Positions 1-10,034 of a stretch of DNA of 17,500 nucleotides are shown in pieces (positions within the stretch are counted from its first letter, which is position 1; every line of letters begins with the position of its first letter). Source of the stretch: Actinidia chinensis (taxonomy: Eukaryota; Streptophyta; Magnoliopsida; Ericales; Actinidiaceae). The position numbers and the translations under genes were made by a program. The DNA lies in contig CM018895.1 of the NCBI GenBank assembly GCA_009663005.1, positions 563,786-581,285 of the forward strand, written 5' to 3'. The notes under the pieces are model-generated. The model did no database searches. It saw only the letters and a list, made by a program, of their open reading frames with translations, and was not told the DNA's origin.

Positions 1-1150
1 TTTGTAATAAGGTGGATCATCGTCAATGATTATGGATGATTTATCATGCCAATATATATATTGTATTAGGGTCGCTCTCTAAGGAAAGCCCTAAACTAAG
101 TTAAATGATAGGTTTAGGAGTGGGTACTCACTGGTCGGTCACGGACACCTTACTATAAGGATGACCCCGTGTATAATGGATTGGATGCTGACAGAGGCGG
201 TGCGAAGGAGATGGTGGTGGGTTAGGAGCGCGCGTGGCGGGCGGCAGTGGTGCAGTAGGTGGTTAGTTGGAGGAGAAGGTGTGGCGGGTTAGGGGTCGGT
301 GGTGGTAAATTAAAAAATTGGCCCAATAAAAAAATTTTTTAAACAAAATAAAATAACTTTTTCTTATTTTCACTATTTATAAAAATAGTAGCAGTTAGTT
401 GGTTTTGTTTTTATTTATTTTACAACACTAAATAAATTTTTATTTTGCGTTTATTTCTAAAAACAAAATTTAAATAAAAAATAAAAATTAAATAATTAAC
501 AAAACCTCACCTTAGGGTCACGTATTGTGATTAAAGACATCAATTGTGATTGACGTGACACGTAAAAATCGACCTACGCCGAGTTATGTAGTTTTTTCAA
601 AACTTTTTTAGTGTTTGTTTAGATTTTTTTTGTTCTAGTAAAAAACTTAATCGTTGTAAAAATTATAATTTTTTTATCAAACAATTAAAAACGTTTAAAA
701 ATACAAAACAATAAAAATAAAAAAACAAAAGCAGCAAATTAAAAAATATTTTTAAAAAAATAAAATTCATTGACCTCTCCTAAAATTTCTGATAAATGAA
801 AACACCTTCCCTGTAGTTTCTAAAATTGCACTGACTTTTTTTGTGCAAAAATAACGAGTTTGCATCTAGATTTAGGGCTTCTAAAACTAAAACAATTAAA
901 AAAAACATTATCACAACCGGGGCCTTAATACACTTTTGAATATTATGTAAGAAAAAATTTATAATTTTTCAAAATTAAAAAAAAAATGCTTTAAGAGAGT
1001 GTTTATGGTTAGGTATGGATTATGGAGGATAAGGAAGCATAGAATATTGCGAAAAGTGGGCCATCTTCATGATGCGATCTTATGGGCCCGGTAATATTAT
1101 TTCAACCTTTTTTTATATTTATTATTAATATTTTTATGTATTGATTATTT
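1..1150. other. Gene-free AT-rich stretch with a short GC-rich island
   Basis: No coding homology was recognised on either strand. Positions about 180-305 form a purine- and GC-rich island with a loosely repeated GTGGYGGGTTAGG-type word. From about 305 to 1000 the DNA is very AT-rich, with many A and T runs and no open frame of note. A GGTTAGG-containing segment near 1005-1045 resembles a MITE end, but I could not find a matching inverted partner. Confidence 0.6.
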
Positions 1151-1246
1151 ATGAACAACGCACCGTTCTTTTGGATTGAATATGCAACCTAGTACAGTTT
1201 TATTGTCCAGATATAATAATAATTAATAATAATAATAATAATAATT
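1151..1246 (+). repeat. Left copy of a direct repeat flanking the MITE
   Basis: This copy carries in order a CCGTTCTTT-like word, the exact word TGCAACCTAG, a GTCCAGA word, and then a TAATAATTAATAATAA microsatellite. The same words in the same order occur at 1764-1855 on the same strand. The two copies are diverged with small indels, which suggests an old duplication. Confidence 0.65.
1207..1246. repeat. TAA/ATT trinucleotide microsatellite
   Basis: Imperfect run of TAA units ending the left copy of the flanking direct repeat. A related longer tract ends the right copy. Confidence 0.85.
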
Positions 1247-1271
1247 AGTACGTCCATTTATTAGTTCCTTA

Positions 1272-1438
1272 GGGGCTGTGTGGTTGTGGATTAGGAGGGG
1301 GGATAATTTTTCCCTCCGGCTAATTTTTCCCCCATGTCGTTTGGCTGGCGGATAAGAAGGCGGATAATTTATGCCCCCGGATTAATTTTTCACCCGAGCA
1401 GGTGGATTGAGGCGGGATTAATTTTTGGGGGGCCTAGA

Positions 1439-1470
<32 letters not shown>

Positions 1471-1755
1471 GTGTGAGGGATATAAGAACAAAAAGATAAT
1501 AAAGAGAAGAAAAAAAATGGTAATTGGTTAGTTAGTATATAATATAGAAATAAAATATATTTGTTTAATATCTAAATATTGCTATATTTTGTTTTTCTCT
1601 CTATATTTTCGTTCTTATCACCCCCTTATCCCCATTCTAAAAGTATACAAACAAAGTTTAAAAGTTATCCCTCTCAAAAGTTATCCCTCTCTAAAATTTA
1701 TCTCCCCTTTAAAAACTTATTTCCCCCTCCCATATCGCCAGCCAAACGGCCACCG
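1272..1755. mobile_element. Foldback MITE, PIF/Harbinger (Tourist)-like
   Basis: This non-autonomous element of about 484 bp is flanked by TTA on both sides (1269-1271 and 1756-1758), the target-site duplication usual for PIF/Harbinger elements. The left end reads GGGGCTGTGTGGTTGTGG. The complement of the right end reads GGTGGCCGTTTGGCTGGCG, followed on both sides by a G-rich tract. Further inside, GGGGATAAGGGGGTG at 1459-1473 is exactly complementary to 1619-1633, so the element can fold into a long hairpin. The word CGTTTGGCTGGCG occurs at 1338-1350 and its exact complement at 1736-1748. The left terminus is therefore partly duplicated inward. No transposase frame is present. The ends are imperfect, so the element is probably old, and the family assignment rests on the TTA duplication and the terminus style. 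Confidence 0.8.
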
Positions 1756-1763
1756 TTAGTGGC

Positions 1764-1855
1764 ATATAAACAAGTACCATTCTTTGAATCTGCAACCTAG
1801 ATTTTGAGGTCCAGACCTAATAATTAATAATGATGATGATGATAATAATAATAAT
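1764..1855 (+). repeat. Right copy of a direct repeat flanking the MITE
   Basis: Partner of 1151-1246. It shares the exact word TGCAACCTAG, a GGTCCAGACC word and the TAATAATTAATAAT start of a microsatellite. The MITE lies in the spacer between the two copies. The order suggests that a tandem-like duplication was split by the insertion, or that the segment and MITE share a more complex history. Confidence 0.65.
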
Positions 1856-1871
1856 AATATTATTATTATTA
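1821..1871. repeat. TAA/ATT/GAT microsatellite, partly palindromic
   Basis: TAA units, then GAT units, then TAA units that switch into TTA units. The last part (ATAATAATATTATTATT) is self-complementary and could form a small cruciform. Confidence 0.85.
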
Positions 1872-2139
1872 AAAACTATAGTTTGATAGCATCGGACAAG
1901 TAGAGCAATGTGCATTGTGAATCTGCGATGAAATTGCATGGAATTTTTTCCAATCAGTAGAGAAATGGAACCCAAACCAGGCCTTTGCGTGACTACACCA
2001 AGATAAGGCCCTTAAAATCTTTATGGGCCTCATTGAATCGATTTTAAAGAGGTCGGATAGTAGGAAAGGGGGGTGGGAGGACATAAAAAGACACCGAACC
2101 AAGTCGGGGCGGAAAATTAGGGGGGCCTTAAAGTGCTCT
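1872..2139. other. Unassigned spacer with no supported gene
   Basis: Moderate-GC sequence between the microsatellite and the left inverted-repeat arm. A minus-strand frame of 77 codons exists, but its protein shows no domain, compositional pattern or family that I recognise. Confidence 0.5.
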
Positions 2140-3972
2140 TGTTTCTGAGAATTGTAATTGATACTGGCTCCACGAAAAACCGCCTATTTCATTTAGTGCA
2201 CTACCACCCATTTAATTGGAGGTTTTATGGAATACTCCATTAACCAATTGGTCTAGAGTACAAGTTAGAGCAGTCTTGGATAGTCACCACTCCAACTAAT
2301 CCTATGGCATTGATCTTTTTTTTTTTTTTTTGTAATTGAAGAAATGTACTTGTCTCCATGTTTTTACCTTTTCTCATTTCCAAGTTTGGAAATTCTATCT
2401 ATTGTTTAGGTTGTTTGCCATGAGGCAGGACAGGTTATAGTTATGTGAATATTTGATCCCCTGAAGCATGTGTCACCTGCACTAGGTTTAGTAGGGTTCC
2501 CTATAAACCTGCACATTCTTATAATGCTATCTCACATTGAAGAATTTTATTTGATTTTCTTTTTGCCTGACATCATTATCCACTCGGTGGCCAGCGGCAA
2601 AAAACCAGGAAAAAAATACTTTTCCCTTTGTGTTTTGTTTGAATATATATCTTTTCGTTGATTGGTGTTTCTTTAAAGTGCAAAGGGACAAGAAAGGATC
2701 AATAACGATGCTGTGAAATAGATGGTTAGTTTTTGTTCTGACTAGAAACTAATAAATCCAGATATTATCTGTGTGGATATATGAATTCTGTTCATTATGA
2801 ATGGTGTTTTCTGGCGCAAAAATCTTTGTGAACTTCTTCAACTGATAGGTCATAAAGAGGAATAGTTCCTTTCAGGTACTTCGAGGAAACTGAGTTAATA
2901 TTTTATGCGTTAAATTCCTTTGTTCTTTTTTTTAAAATGCTGCGTGGATCAAATTAAGAAGACGTTTCGTGTCTAGGGCATGTATTTTGGCCTTGTGAAT
3001 TCCCCCAGGTACTGATAAGGAGCCTACCTCGCCGGGTATCTTGTCAATGCCATAATCATCAGGTAATCCTTATTTAATTTTTAAGGAGTAGTTTGCCAAC
3101 AAAATTTTATTGGGTCTTTAGGCTTTGATACTATTGTTGGTTGCTTTAATTTTATTTTATTTCTTGAAGAGGGAAAGGATGTTAGTTTGAGTTGCTGGCA
3201 AATGAAGTTACTTCTTCTTTTTCCCATTTAGAAATCTTTCTTCGATATCTTGGCGGGAGCATTACCCAGATATTCTTGTCGGGAATATGACGTAATCCTG
3301 TGGAGATTAGCTTCTCGGATGTTAAAATTTTCTCGCATTATCAGAATGCTTGTCTGGGGAGTCGGATTGTAGTTCCTGTGAGATTGATTAACACTTCTCG
3401 GATGTTATGTTCTTAGATTATGGTTAAAATTAGACTATTTTGTAGTTCAGTTGATAAGTTCTCTATTTTTGTTTTTAAATTCTCTATCTTATTTTCATAT
3501 TGATCGATATTCCTGTATGGGAGCGGATTTGAACCAAATTCAAATAAGTATAACTTCTACTGCCATAGATTCAATGTACATGAGTGTTTTTCTGGGGGTG
3601 GTTCGAAAAGCTTGTGGACAGATATCTTTGGCATCAAAAACAATGTTAATTATTTGAAGAGCAGAAAACAAGGCCAGTTGTATACAAAAAAGGCTATAGA
3701 CCTCTAGTTGTCAAAAACAAGCTTCTCAAAGTCTAAACTGGTTGAGATGGGGCTGCTCCCTCGATTACTATCCAAAAGGCTATTGAAAAAACACCTATAA
3801 GCCTACCACGACATGACAACTCTCAGTGGCCATCATAATGAACATCGCGTTCTTTTCCCCCAATGAGCTGCATTCAGCAAAGCGGCTAATTGGACCAAAC
3901 GTCCTCGCCTCTTACCACCTAAACCCGTCCCAGAAACAATTTGAAAAAGCTCTAAGACACCTGCCTGGATGA
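2140..3972 (+). repeat. Left arm of a large imperfect inverted repeat
   Basis: Read on the plus strand, this arm matches the reverse complement of 7124-9300 over almost its whole length. The matched blocks occur in the correct order. Examples are GGATAGTCACCACT near 2278-2291 against 8984-8997, GTGAATTCCC near 2995 against 8061, and TGGCATCAAAAACAATGTTA near 3629 against 7450. The block 3575-3650 is about 90% identical by eye; other parts are much more diverged, with indels. The outer limit is fuzzy: homology fades before about 2140. The inner limit near 3972, after a CTGGATG word, is sharper. No coding content was recognised. The arm could be duplicated intron or spacer DNA, or an unknown non-autonomous element. 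Confidence 0.85.
2316..2331. repeat. Poly-T tract
   Basis: Run of about 16 T within the left arm. The aligned position in the right arm (near 8935) has a shorter homopolymer of the complementary base. Confidence 0.9.
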
Positions 3973-3995
3973 TATGTTGAATAGGTACATTTAAT

Positions 3996-4122
3996 GCCAT
4001 AGTTCGATGGCCTGCTCGGTGTGGAAGGTGCCATTCTTGCCGGTGATTGATTGCCTTGGGCAGATGACCCGAGTGTGCTTGTCCACGAACACTACCGGCC
4101 GAAGAGGAGGCGGCGCCGCCAC
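3996..4122 (-). pseudogene. Truncated 5' fragment of a succinyl-CoA ligase alpha-subunit gene
   Basis: The minus strand encodes AAPPP, then VFVDKHTRVIC, then ITGKNGTFHTEQAIE. This is the highly conserved N-terminus of the mature mitochondrial succinyl-CoA ligase (ADP-forming) alpha subunit, the TCA-cycle enzyme that converts succinyl-CoA to succinate with ATP formation. Plant family members read VFVDKNTRVICQGITGKNG at this point. Here the QG before ITGKNG is replaced by a six-base-longer stretch read as PRQS. Right after QAIE one extra base shifts the frame, followed by TATGG and a stop. Weak homology runs to about 3985 and then ends. The CoA-binding remainder and the whole ligase domain, about 290 residues, are missing. 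An in-frame ATG lies at 4186-4188, but the residues between it and AAPPP are a poor, phenylalanine-rich transit peptide. Identity is well supported by the motif string. The copy cannot make enzyme. Confidence 0.87.
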
Positions 4123-5404
4123 AAAAAATAGCGAGACTGATTTAAAGAAGAAGAAAAAAAACGGAACGAAGTACGGCGTGGGCGCCATAGCCCCGGGACA
4201 TTATGATGGCTTCATACTTTTAGCCAATTCGAGAGAGTGACTTTCATATATTGTTTGGGTGCTGGCGTGAAGATTATGTAATCCAACATTTTCTAGATGC
4301 TGAAAGGATAAGTGATAGTCATATGGATAGGGAATAGACGACTGTCAACTCTTTGCCGTGCCAATTTTGGGCTAGTGTGGGCGGCAGTGTAGCTACTTAG
4401 TCATGCCTCAATAGAATCTTGATGACACATCTTCCTTGCAAAAAGGTGTCAGACACAATGCAAGCACGAAGTGCAATATGAGGGTGCAAACAAGCATGAA
4501 GAGCATATATAATGTATAAAAGTATTAATGTTCAAACTCCTGTTATAGTTTTAAAAAGCTAAAAACATTTGGAAATTGATAAAGTATATGTGAGTATCTT
4601 CAAAATTAAGTGATGGGCTTTGACACTTGCAGAGCATTGAAATTTGAATGCCAAGTTTTTCCACTTAATAGAGTAATGTGATCTATTTTCCCAAACTAAC
4701 GCATGGGTTATATCCGTTTCAACAATGGTGACTGAACTCAGAAAAAAAAATGTCTCCGGCAGAGAGGTCTGTAACGTTCTTATAGTCCCTGTCTTCGAGA
4801 AAGTCTTAAAGAGTTACCGAGACACCAAAAGTCCTTTCCATAGCATGCTGTTTGGGTCCAAACCCCGGAGAATTAGCGGATTCGATCATGACTAAACTAC
4901 AACACTCCCTATTTTAGCCTGCTAAACTACACCAATCTTTTTAAGAAATAAATTAAAATACAAAGAAACCTTCACAACAACAGTTCATACAGATTACAGT
5001 AATAGCTCATTAACTCGGCATTAAGTGATTTTACACTAAACACGAGACAAAAGAAGCAATAACATTTTTCGTCAAGCAATGCGAAAAAATGACACACTCA
5101 CCTATATTAACTACATAGGTATGTTAACACAATTTAGGTGTTAACCTTTCCATTGACTAACTAGTAACTCTGCTCTTATGCGAACCAGCTTCACCACTCG
5201 AGTACGACTCCCAGAAAAATATATAGTCAAAAAACAATAAACTATACATGTCGTTATAAATTCAGACAAACATGTCAGTGAATTTCTAGAGAAATTACCG
5301 CAAATGTTTCAAGATTGCAATACTCGGTCCATGCTATATAAACAATGAAAGGCAAGGCCCCAACAAGAGAGTTACAAGTACTGGTACTCGGTTACCATAA
5401 AACA
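4123..5404. other. Relic intergenic spacer between the two pseudogenes
   Basis: On the minus strand this runs from the DIM1 relic to the succinyl-CoA ligase relic, so it should contain the former DIM1 3' flank and the ligase 5' region. I see no additional exon, tRNA or convincing promoter. Around 4750-4890 a moderate-GC patch interrupts otherwise AT-rich DNA without recognisable homology. The poly-purine run near 4147-4160 falls where the ligase transit peptide would be and may have expanded after inactivation. Confidence 0.55.
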
Positions 5405-5510
5405 GTTAGAATTCACAGCCAAATCCAAAACAGTATTTGCTTGATCATACAGTTCCACCAGTTAGAACCAAAGCCAAATGCAAACATATTTGCTGATCAT
5501 ACAGTTTCCC
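5405..5510. repeat. Two-copy tandem repeat of about 50-56 bp downstream of the DIM1 relic
   Basis: Unit 1 (5405-5460) and unit 2 (5461-5510) both begin GTTAGAA. They share AGCCAAAT, a TATTTGCT word and TGATCATACAGTT in the same order, with small indels between them. The repeat lies just past the DIM1 stop relic on the minus strand, in what would be 3' UTR or 3' flank. Confidence 0.85.
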
Positions 5511-5533
5511 ATGACCCGAAAGTACGCAAGGGC

Positions 5534-5841
5534 TCAATAACGCAGTACTTAGTGGAAAGTCTTAGGTTTGCAATGACGAGCCCACGTTCCCTTCCTGGCC
5601 CCTCGTACACTGTTTCAACAAGTCGATGAATTCCTGCTTATCCTTCATTGCACAAGTTGATCTTATGTTGTTTCCAGTGCCAAGCTAATCATTATGTGTT
5701 TGTTTCTGAAGAAGAACATGACAGGTGATGGGTTTCATTACAGCTCATACATCGTATTGAAGTCGGGCCTCTGTGATGTCCACCAGTAAAGATGCAAAGT
5801 TCTTGATTGTCTCAGCCAAATGAAGCCCGACCTCATCCAAT
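5534..5841 (-). pseudogene. DIM1 pseudogene exon 2, heavily eroded
   Basis: Reading 5841 downward, the segments are LDEV, then AETIKNFA, VDITE, MYEL, VMFFFRNKHIMI, KDKQEFID and a KYRY-like end. They match the family order MDEV, AETIKNFA, LVDITEVPDFNTMYEL, VMFFFRNKHIMI and KQEFIDI. Breaks visible to the eye are an extra T right after the exon start, two bases lost after VDITE, TAA and TGA straight after MYEL, one base lost after HIMI and another inside FIDI, and an inserted base next to the last codons. The former stop is TGA at 5534-5536. The acceptor before it is good: a T/G-rich tract followed by TTTGTGTAG. Confidence 0.92.
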
Positions 5842-7123
5842 CTACACAAACCAAAACACACAAAAATTAAAACCATTTAATTAAAATCAATGAAGGATAG
5901 TCTTCAAGCTGATGCAAGTCAACATAACATGACAAAGAATTAAAAGCAAAAGTAGAGCAGAATCGCAGGGGAAAAAAAAAGGAGGGCGGGGGGAGGGGGA
6001 GAGAAACACAAATAAATCATTCCATAGAAGATGAGCTAGTAGATAATAGATTAATCTAAAACAGAGTAATCCATAGCAGAAGCAAAACAGAACCACCTAC
6101 ACCCTATTTCAATTGAACAGAAGCCAATTTGCCAATCAAAGTGTGACAGAAGACATTGTTCAAATTTGTCAACCAGCATACAAAATTTCATAAAGACACC
6201 AGGAATTAGCCATTTTGAACTAAACAATTGATCCTCTAAAAAACTAGACCGGATCCAGGAGCCAAATTACGGTGATCAAAGAGCATGATCTGTGCACTTG
6301 TATCATGTTTTGTTTTGTTAACATTCGATATATAGACATTTAATGGAAAAAACCTACAACTAAGAGACTGGCACAATAGGTATGATAATAGATTGGGAAA
6401 GAAGACTCACAGACCAACCAAAGAGCACAGAGTTCAAAACAGGTTCAACGACAAACATGGATTGAGAATCGTGACCAAACCCTTATTCCCACTAAGAAGA
6501 CACAAGGACATGAGTTAAAAGACCACCACAAGGAAAGGCATGATCAGTTTGATCAATTTGATTTTAGAAAGAAAAGAAAGGGAAAAGAATGGAACGTCTA
6601 ACCTTTACTAATGTACGTTCCCATGTTATCAAGAAACTGCTGTTTTTCTTTATTTACTCATTTATTTGACAAGTACCAAATCCTAGATTTCGCTAGTTTA
6701 ATGTGGACAGATCAAAGGGCAAGTTTTATTTTATTCAACCATCTTCTGAACAACCTGTTTTATAGTTCTTATTATGGAAGAGGGCCTTTTGTAGTTCTAT
6801 GAAGAGGCAGACTAAAGCTGGGAGCAAGGATGATGCATTGAGATGGAACGGAGTTGTCTTGTAGTTCTTATTTTGGGTGCTATGTAGGGGTTTGTAACTC
6901 CTCTTTCCCTTCAAAGGCTATTTGGGGGATGCACCTTCGCGAATAGCATTTGACTTATAGCAAGGATCACAATAGGTAAACGATCTAATTCAAACAAAAA
7001 GTCATTACTTATTGGTGGTTTGCACGGTAAGAGGGTCAGGGAGTTAGTTGTCTCATATGTTTATCCATTGTTCAGTGGCATTTTGACTTCAGTTCTTCTT
7101 CCCTAGTTTGGTGTGGATTGGGG
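5842..7123 (-). other. 3' part of the DIM1 relic intron, outside the inverted repeat
   Basis: AT-rich non-coding DNA. On the minus strand it ends in the T-rich tract and AG acceptor at 5842-5843. A C-rich/T-rich tract, seen on the plus strand as GGAGGGCGGGGGGAGGGGG, lies near 5981-5999 and may be prone to G-rich secondary structure. I recognised no further exon. The open frames here are short and featureless. Confidence 0.6.
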
Positions 7124-9300
7124 TGCATCCAGCAAGGTTCGTAGAGCTTCTTCATTGTTCTGGACGGGTTAAGGTGGGTAGAGGTCGAAGGACGTTTTGT
7201 GTCACTAGCCGCTTTGCTGATGCGGCTCATTTGGAGGGAAAGGAACCGATGTCATTTTGATCACTGAGATTCTGTCCAAGGTCGTGTAGGCTTTATAGTG
7301 GTGTTCAATAGCCTTTTGTATAGTAATCGAAGAGAGCGAGCCCCATCTCAACCAGTTTTAGACTTGGAAGAGCTGTTTTTGACAACATAGAGATCTAATG
7401 GCCTGTTTGTATACACATGGCCTTTGGTTTCTGCATTTTCAAATCATTAACATTGTTTTTGATGCCAGATATCTAGGCCACAATCTTTCGAACCACCCCA
7501 GAAAAACACTCATGTACAAATTGAAATCTAGAGCAAGAGAAGTTACTACTTATTTGAATTTGGGTTCAAAATCACTCCCATATAGATATCTAGTCCCAGT
7601 ACGAAGAGATAGAGAATTAAAACAAAATATAGACATTATCACCGAACTACAGAATATCTACTTTACCTCATCTGAAGACATACATCCGAGAAGCTAATCT
7701 CAGCAGGAACTCTAATCCTACCTCCAGACAAGAATATCTGGTAAGCAAAAAAATTTCTACATCCGGAACTATCTCACAATTACTCAGATTCCCAACAAAA
7801 ATATCTGGTAATAGCCCCCAGCAGAATATCGTAAGAAGAATTCTTAGATGGAAATTGAGAAGTAACTTCAGTTTTCCTAGCAACTCAACCAACATCCCTT
7901 ATCCCTTTTCACTAAATTAAAAGAAAATTAAAGAATCACCAACAATGGATCAAGGAGCCTAAAGGACCAATAATGTGTTTTAAGACTACCCTTAAAAAGC
8001 AATAGGATTCACTAATTATTAATACGCATTGACAATAGTAGCTCCTGATCCTTGATCATGGGAATTCACAGGCCAAAATCCATGCCCCCTTAACATTTCT
8101 TTTGATCCATTGCAGCTTTTTTTAAAAAGAAGAAGAATTTACAATAACCCGTTAAACTTTTAACTCAGTTTCCCCTCCTCGAAGTACTTTGAAAGGAACT
8201 AATATCCTCATTTAATGGCTATCAGTTGAGAATCGCACAGATTAGTGGGTGGACACAAAAAGGCGCATCCAGCTTACTTAATGAACGATTATATATCCCA
8301 CACAATAATATCCTTGATATTATTTCTACGTCAAAAAAAAACTAACCAATCTATTCACACGCATAAGTTGGCTTATGCCCCTAGGGATACGGCAAGGCAT
8401 AACTATTCTGAGTCCATTTTTGTTTTTTGGTGCACTTTAAAAAGACAATCCATTTCTACTGAAAAGAAGATAGGATTATATTCAATTTCAAAACATCAAC
8501 GAGGGAAAATGACAGGTACTCTACGGTTTATTGGCCTGGCCATCGTCTAGGTTAAGGCTGAGTGATCGAACATACTGCATGTACGGCAACAACACATTAA
8601 TGCAAATACCAGAACTCTTGTCAATGATTCGACTGCATGGAACATATATAAGAATGTGCCTCGGTTACTATGTGGAACCCTTACTTAAACCCTATGCAGG
8701 CATGTGACATCAGTGGGCTTACAAGAAGGGCTTCTAAAGGCCTACTTGCTCACCAGTTGACTTCACTCTAAGTCCATGTCCTGTTTAGCTGGGCATCCCT
8801 GTGCTCACGGCAACTACAACCTTAACCATATCTAGACACCAAATTCATTCTCAGAACTTAACTCTGCAGAAAGAGGCATCATAAACACCTGGTTGACAAG
8901 AAAGGGTCATGTGACTACAAGCTTTCAATTATTACAAAAAAACGAACAATCAATGCCATAAACGGATCACTTGGTTTTGGACAGTGGTGACTATCCATAG
9001 ACTACCGGTCACTCCTTATGAAACACACTTTGACCCAACTCGTTACAGAGACGCCAATAACAGGATTGCCGTTGGAGCGAGGGCAATCTGATTCATATCT
9101 CAAGATCTCTGCTCCAGCTAGCACAGATGGTACTCTAGACTCATTCGGTATCAAGTGAGGGTATGTCATAAAACCCATCCAATTAAAATTTTGGGGATAT
9201 ACTTTCAAACGCACGACTAAATGATAGCAGCATGAAGTTCCACAAAATAGTTGGAAAACGACATCCTTAATAGAAACTAAAAAAAAGATAAAGGAAGTCA
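7124..9300 (-). repeat. Right arm of the large imperfect inverted repeat
   Basis: Complementary partner of 2140-3972, lying wholly inside the DIM1 relic intron. It is longer than the left arm, mainly through extra sequence around 8340-8560 and 9010-9160 that the left arm lacks or has lost. The words TTTAATTGGA, GGTTTTATG and GTCTAGAGTAC occur on the minus strand near 9185-9125 and on the plus strand near 2212-2261. This shows the homology continues outward past the best-matched block. A minus-strand frame at 9002-9301 lies in this arm. I do not recognise its product, and the matching left-arm stretch does not preserve the frame. Confidence 0.85.
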
Positions 9301-10034
9301 ATGGTCACGCCAAGAACAGGACAGGAACCGGCTCGGGCAGTGCTGACAGGCAAAAACTGACTTTTTGCCAAAGCAAGTCCTTTACTTGGTCCTAGAGTAC
9401 CAGTTTATAGCAAAAAAAAGTCCTATTCTTCCCTGGCACACGTTGCCCCCTCGAAGACAAACAAATCAGAATTCGACGAAAATCTAATTCAGCGGAGACC
9501 AAAACAAAACCAAACAAAATCCATACGCACTGACTTTATTGGTCCATAAGATTTTATCTTACATAATTGATTGTTTGCAAACAATTGAGTGGAAAATAAA
9601 TTATAATTAGCGACCGTGAATTAAATTTGTTGAAATTGCCTTGGTAAAATTGTTCTTTTGTTTTTTTTTTTATAATTTTATACGAACTGGGTTATAACAT
9701 AGTAATATGTGATCAAACTGAGTTTGAAATTAATCGTTTCACACAAAATGATGATTCTGTTGGTATGAAAAAAAAAACTAATAAACAAAGGAAGAAAAAG
9801 AAAAAAATCAATAGAAATCCAAACCACCACACCTATCCAGATGGAAAGAGGATGCGTAGCCCTATGTAAAACACGTGAAAGCCGTACAAATAACAAGACA
9901 GTAGACTCCACAAAGTGTGATATTATCCGCGATCCGCCAAAAGAGAGAATTATACATCCTACCACACACAATAATAGCAAGTACACAAGCGCAACAAGAC
10001 AACAAAGGTCAGGTGTTTGATGGGTGGAGGTTAC
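9301..10034 (-). other. 5' part of the DIM1 relic intron
   Basis: AT-rich DNA between the right arm and the splice donor. The donor at 10031-10034 reads GTAA on the minus strand directly after the CMQ codons. A long open frame that starts in exon 1 runs through the donor into this intron and ends near 9678. Its residues after CMQ have no family similarity and are intronic. Confidence 0.7.

Noticed and set aside
1579..1800. Plus-strand frame of 73 codons
   Set aside because: It lies inside the right half of the MITE. Its Pro/Ser/Phe-rich translation reflects the pyrimidine-rich element sequence.
3451..3657. Plus-strand frame of 68 codons in the left arm
   Set aside because: The aligned right arm has indels that break the frame, so it shows no coding constraint.
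4007..4240. Plus-strand frame of 77 codons
   Set aside because: It is antisense to the succinyl-CoA ligase alpha relic, whose conserved motif string lies on the minus strand.
4855..4895. tRNA-like GGATTCGATC word
   Set aside because: No acceptor, D or anticodon stems could be built around it.
5345..5629. Plus-strand frame of 94 codons
   Set aside because: It overlaps the DIM1 exon 2 relic and its tandem-repeat 3' flank in antisense.
5975..6002. G-quadruplex candidate in the DIM1 intron
   Set aside because: The G runs are long, but I could not place four separated G-triplets with loops. Kept only as a compositional note.
9002..9301. Minus-strand frame of 99 codons in the right arm
   Set aside because: It looks mildly protein-like but matches no family I know. 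The corresponding part of the left arm is deleted and does not keep the frame.
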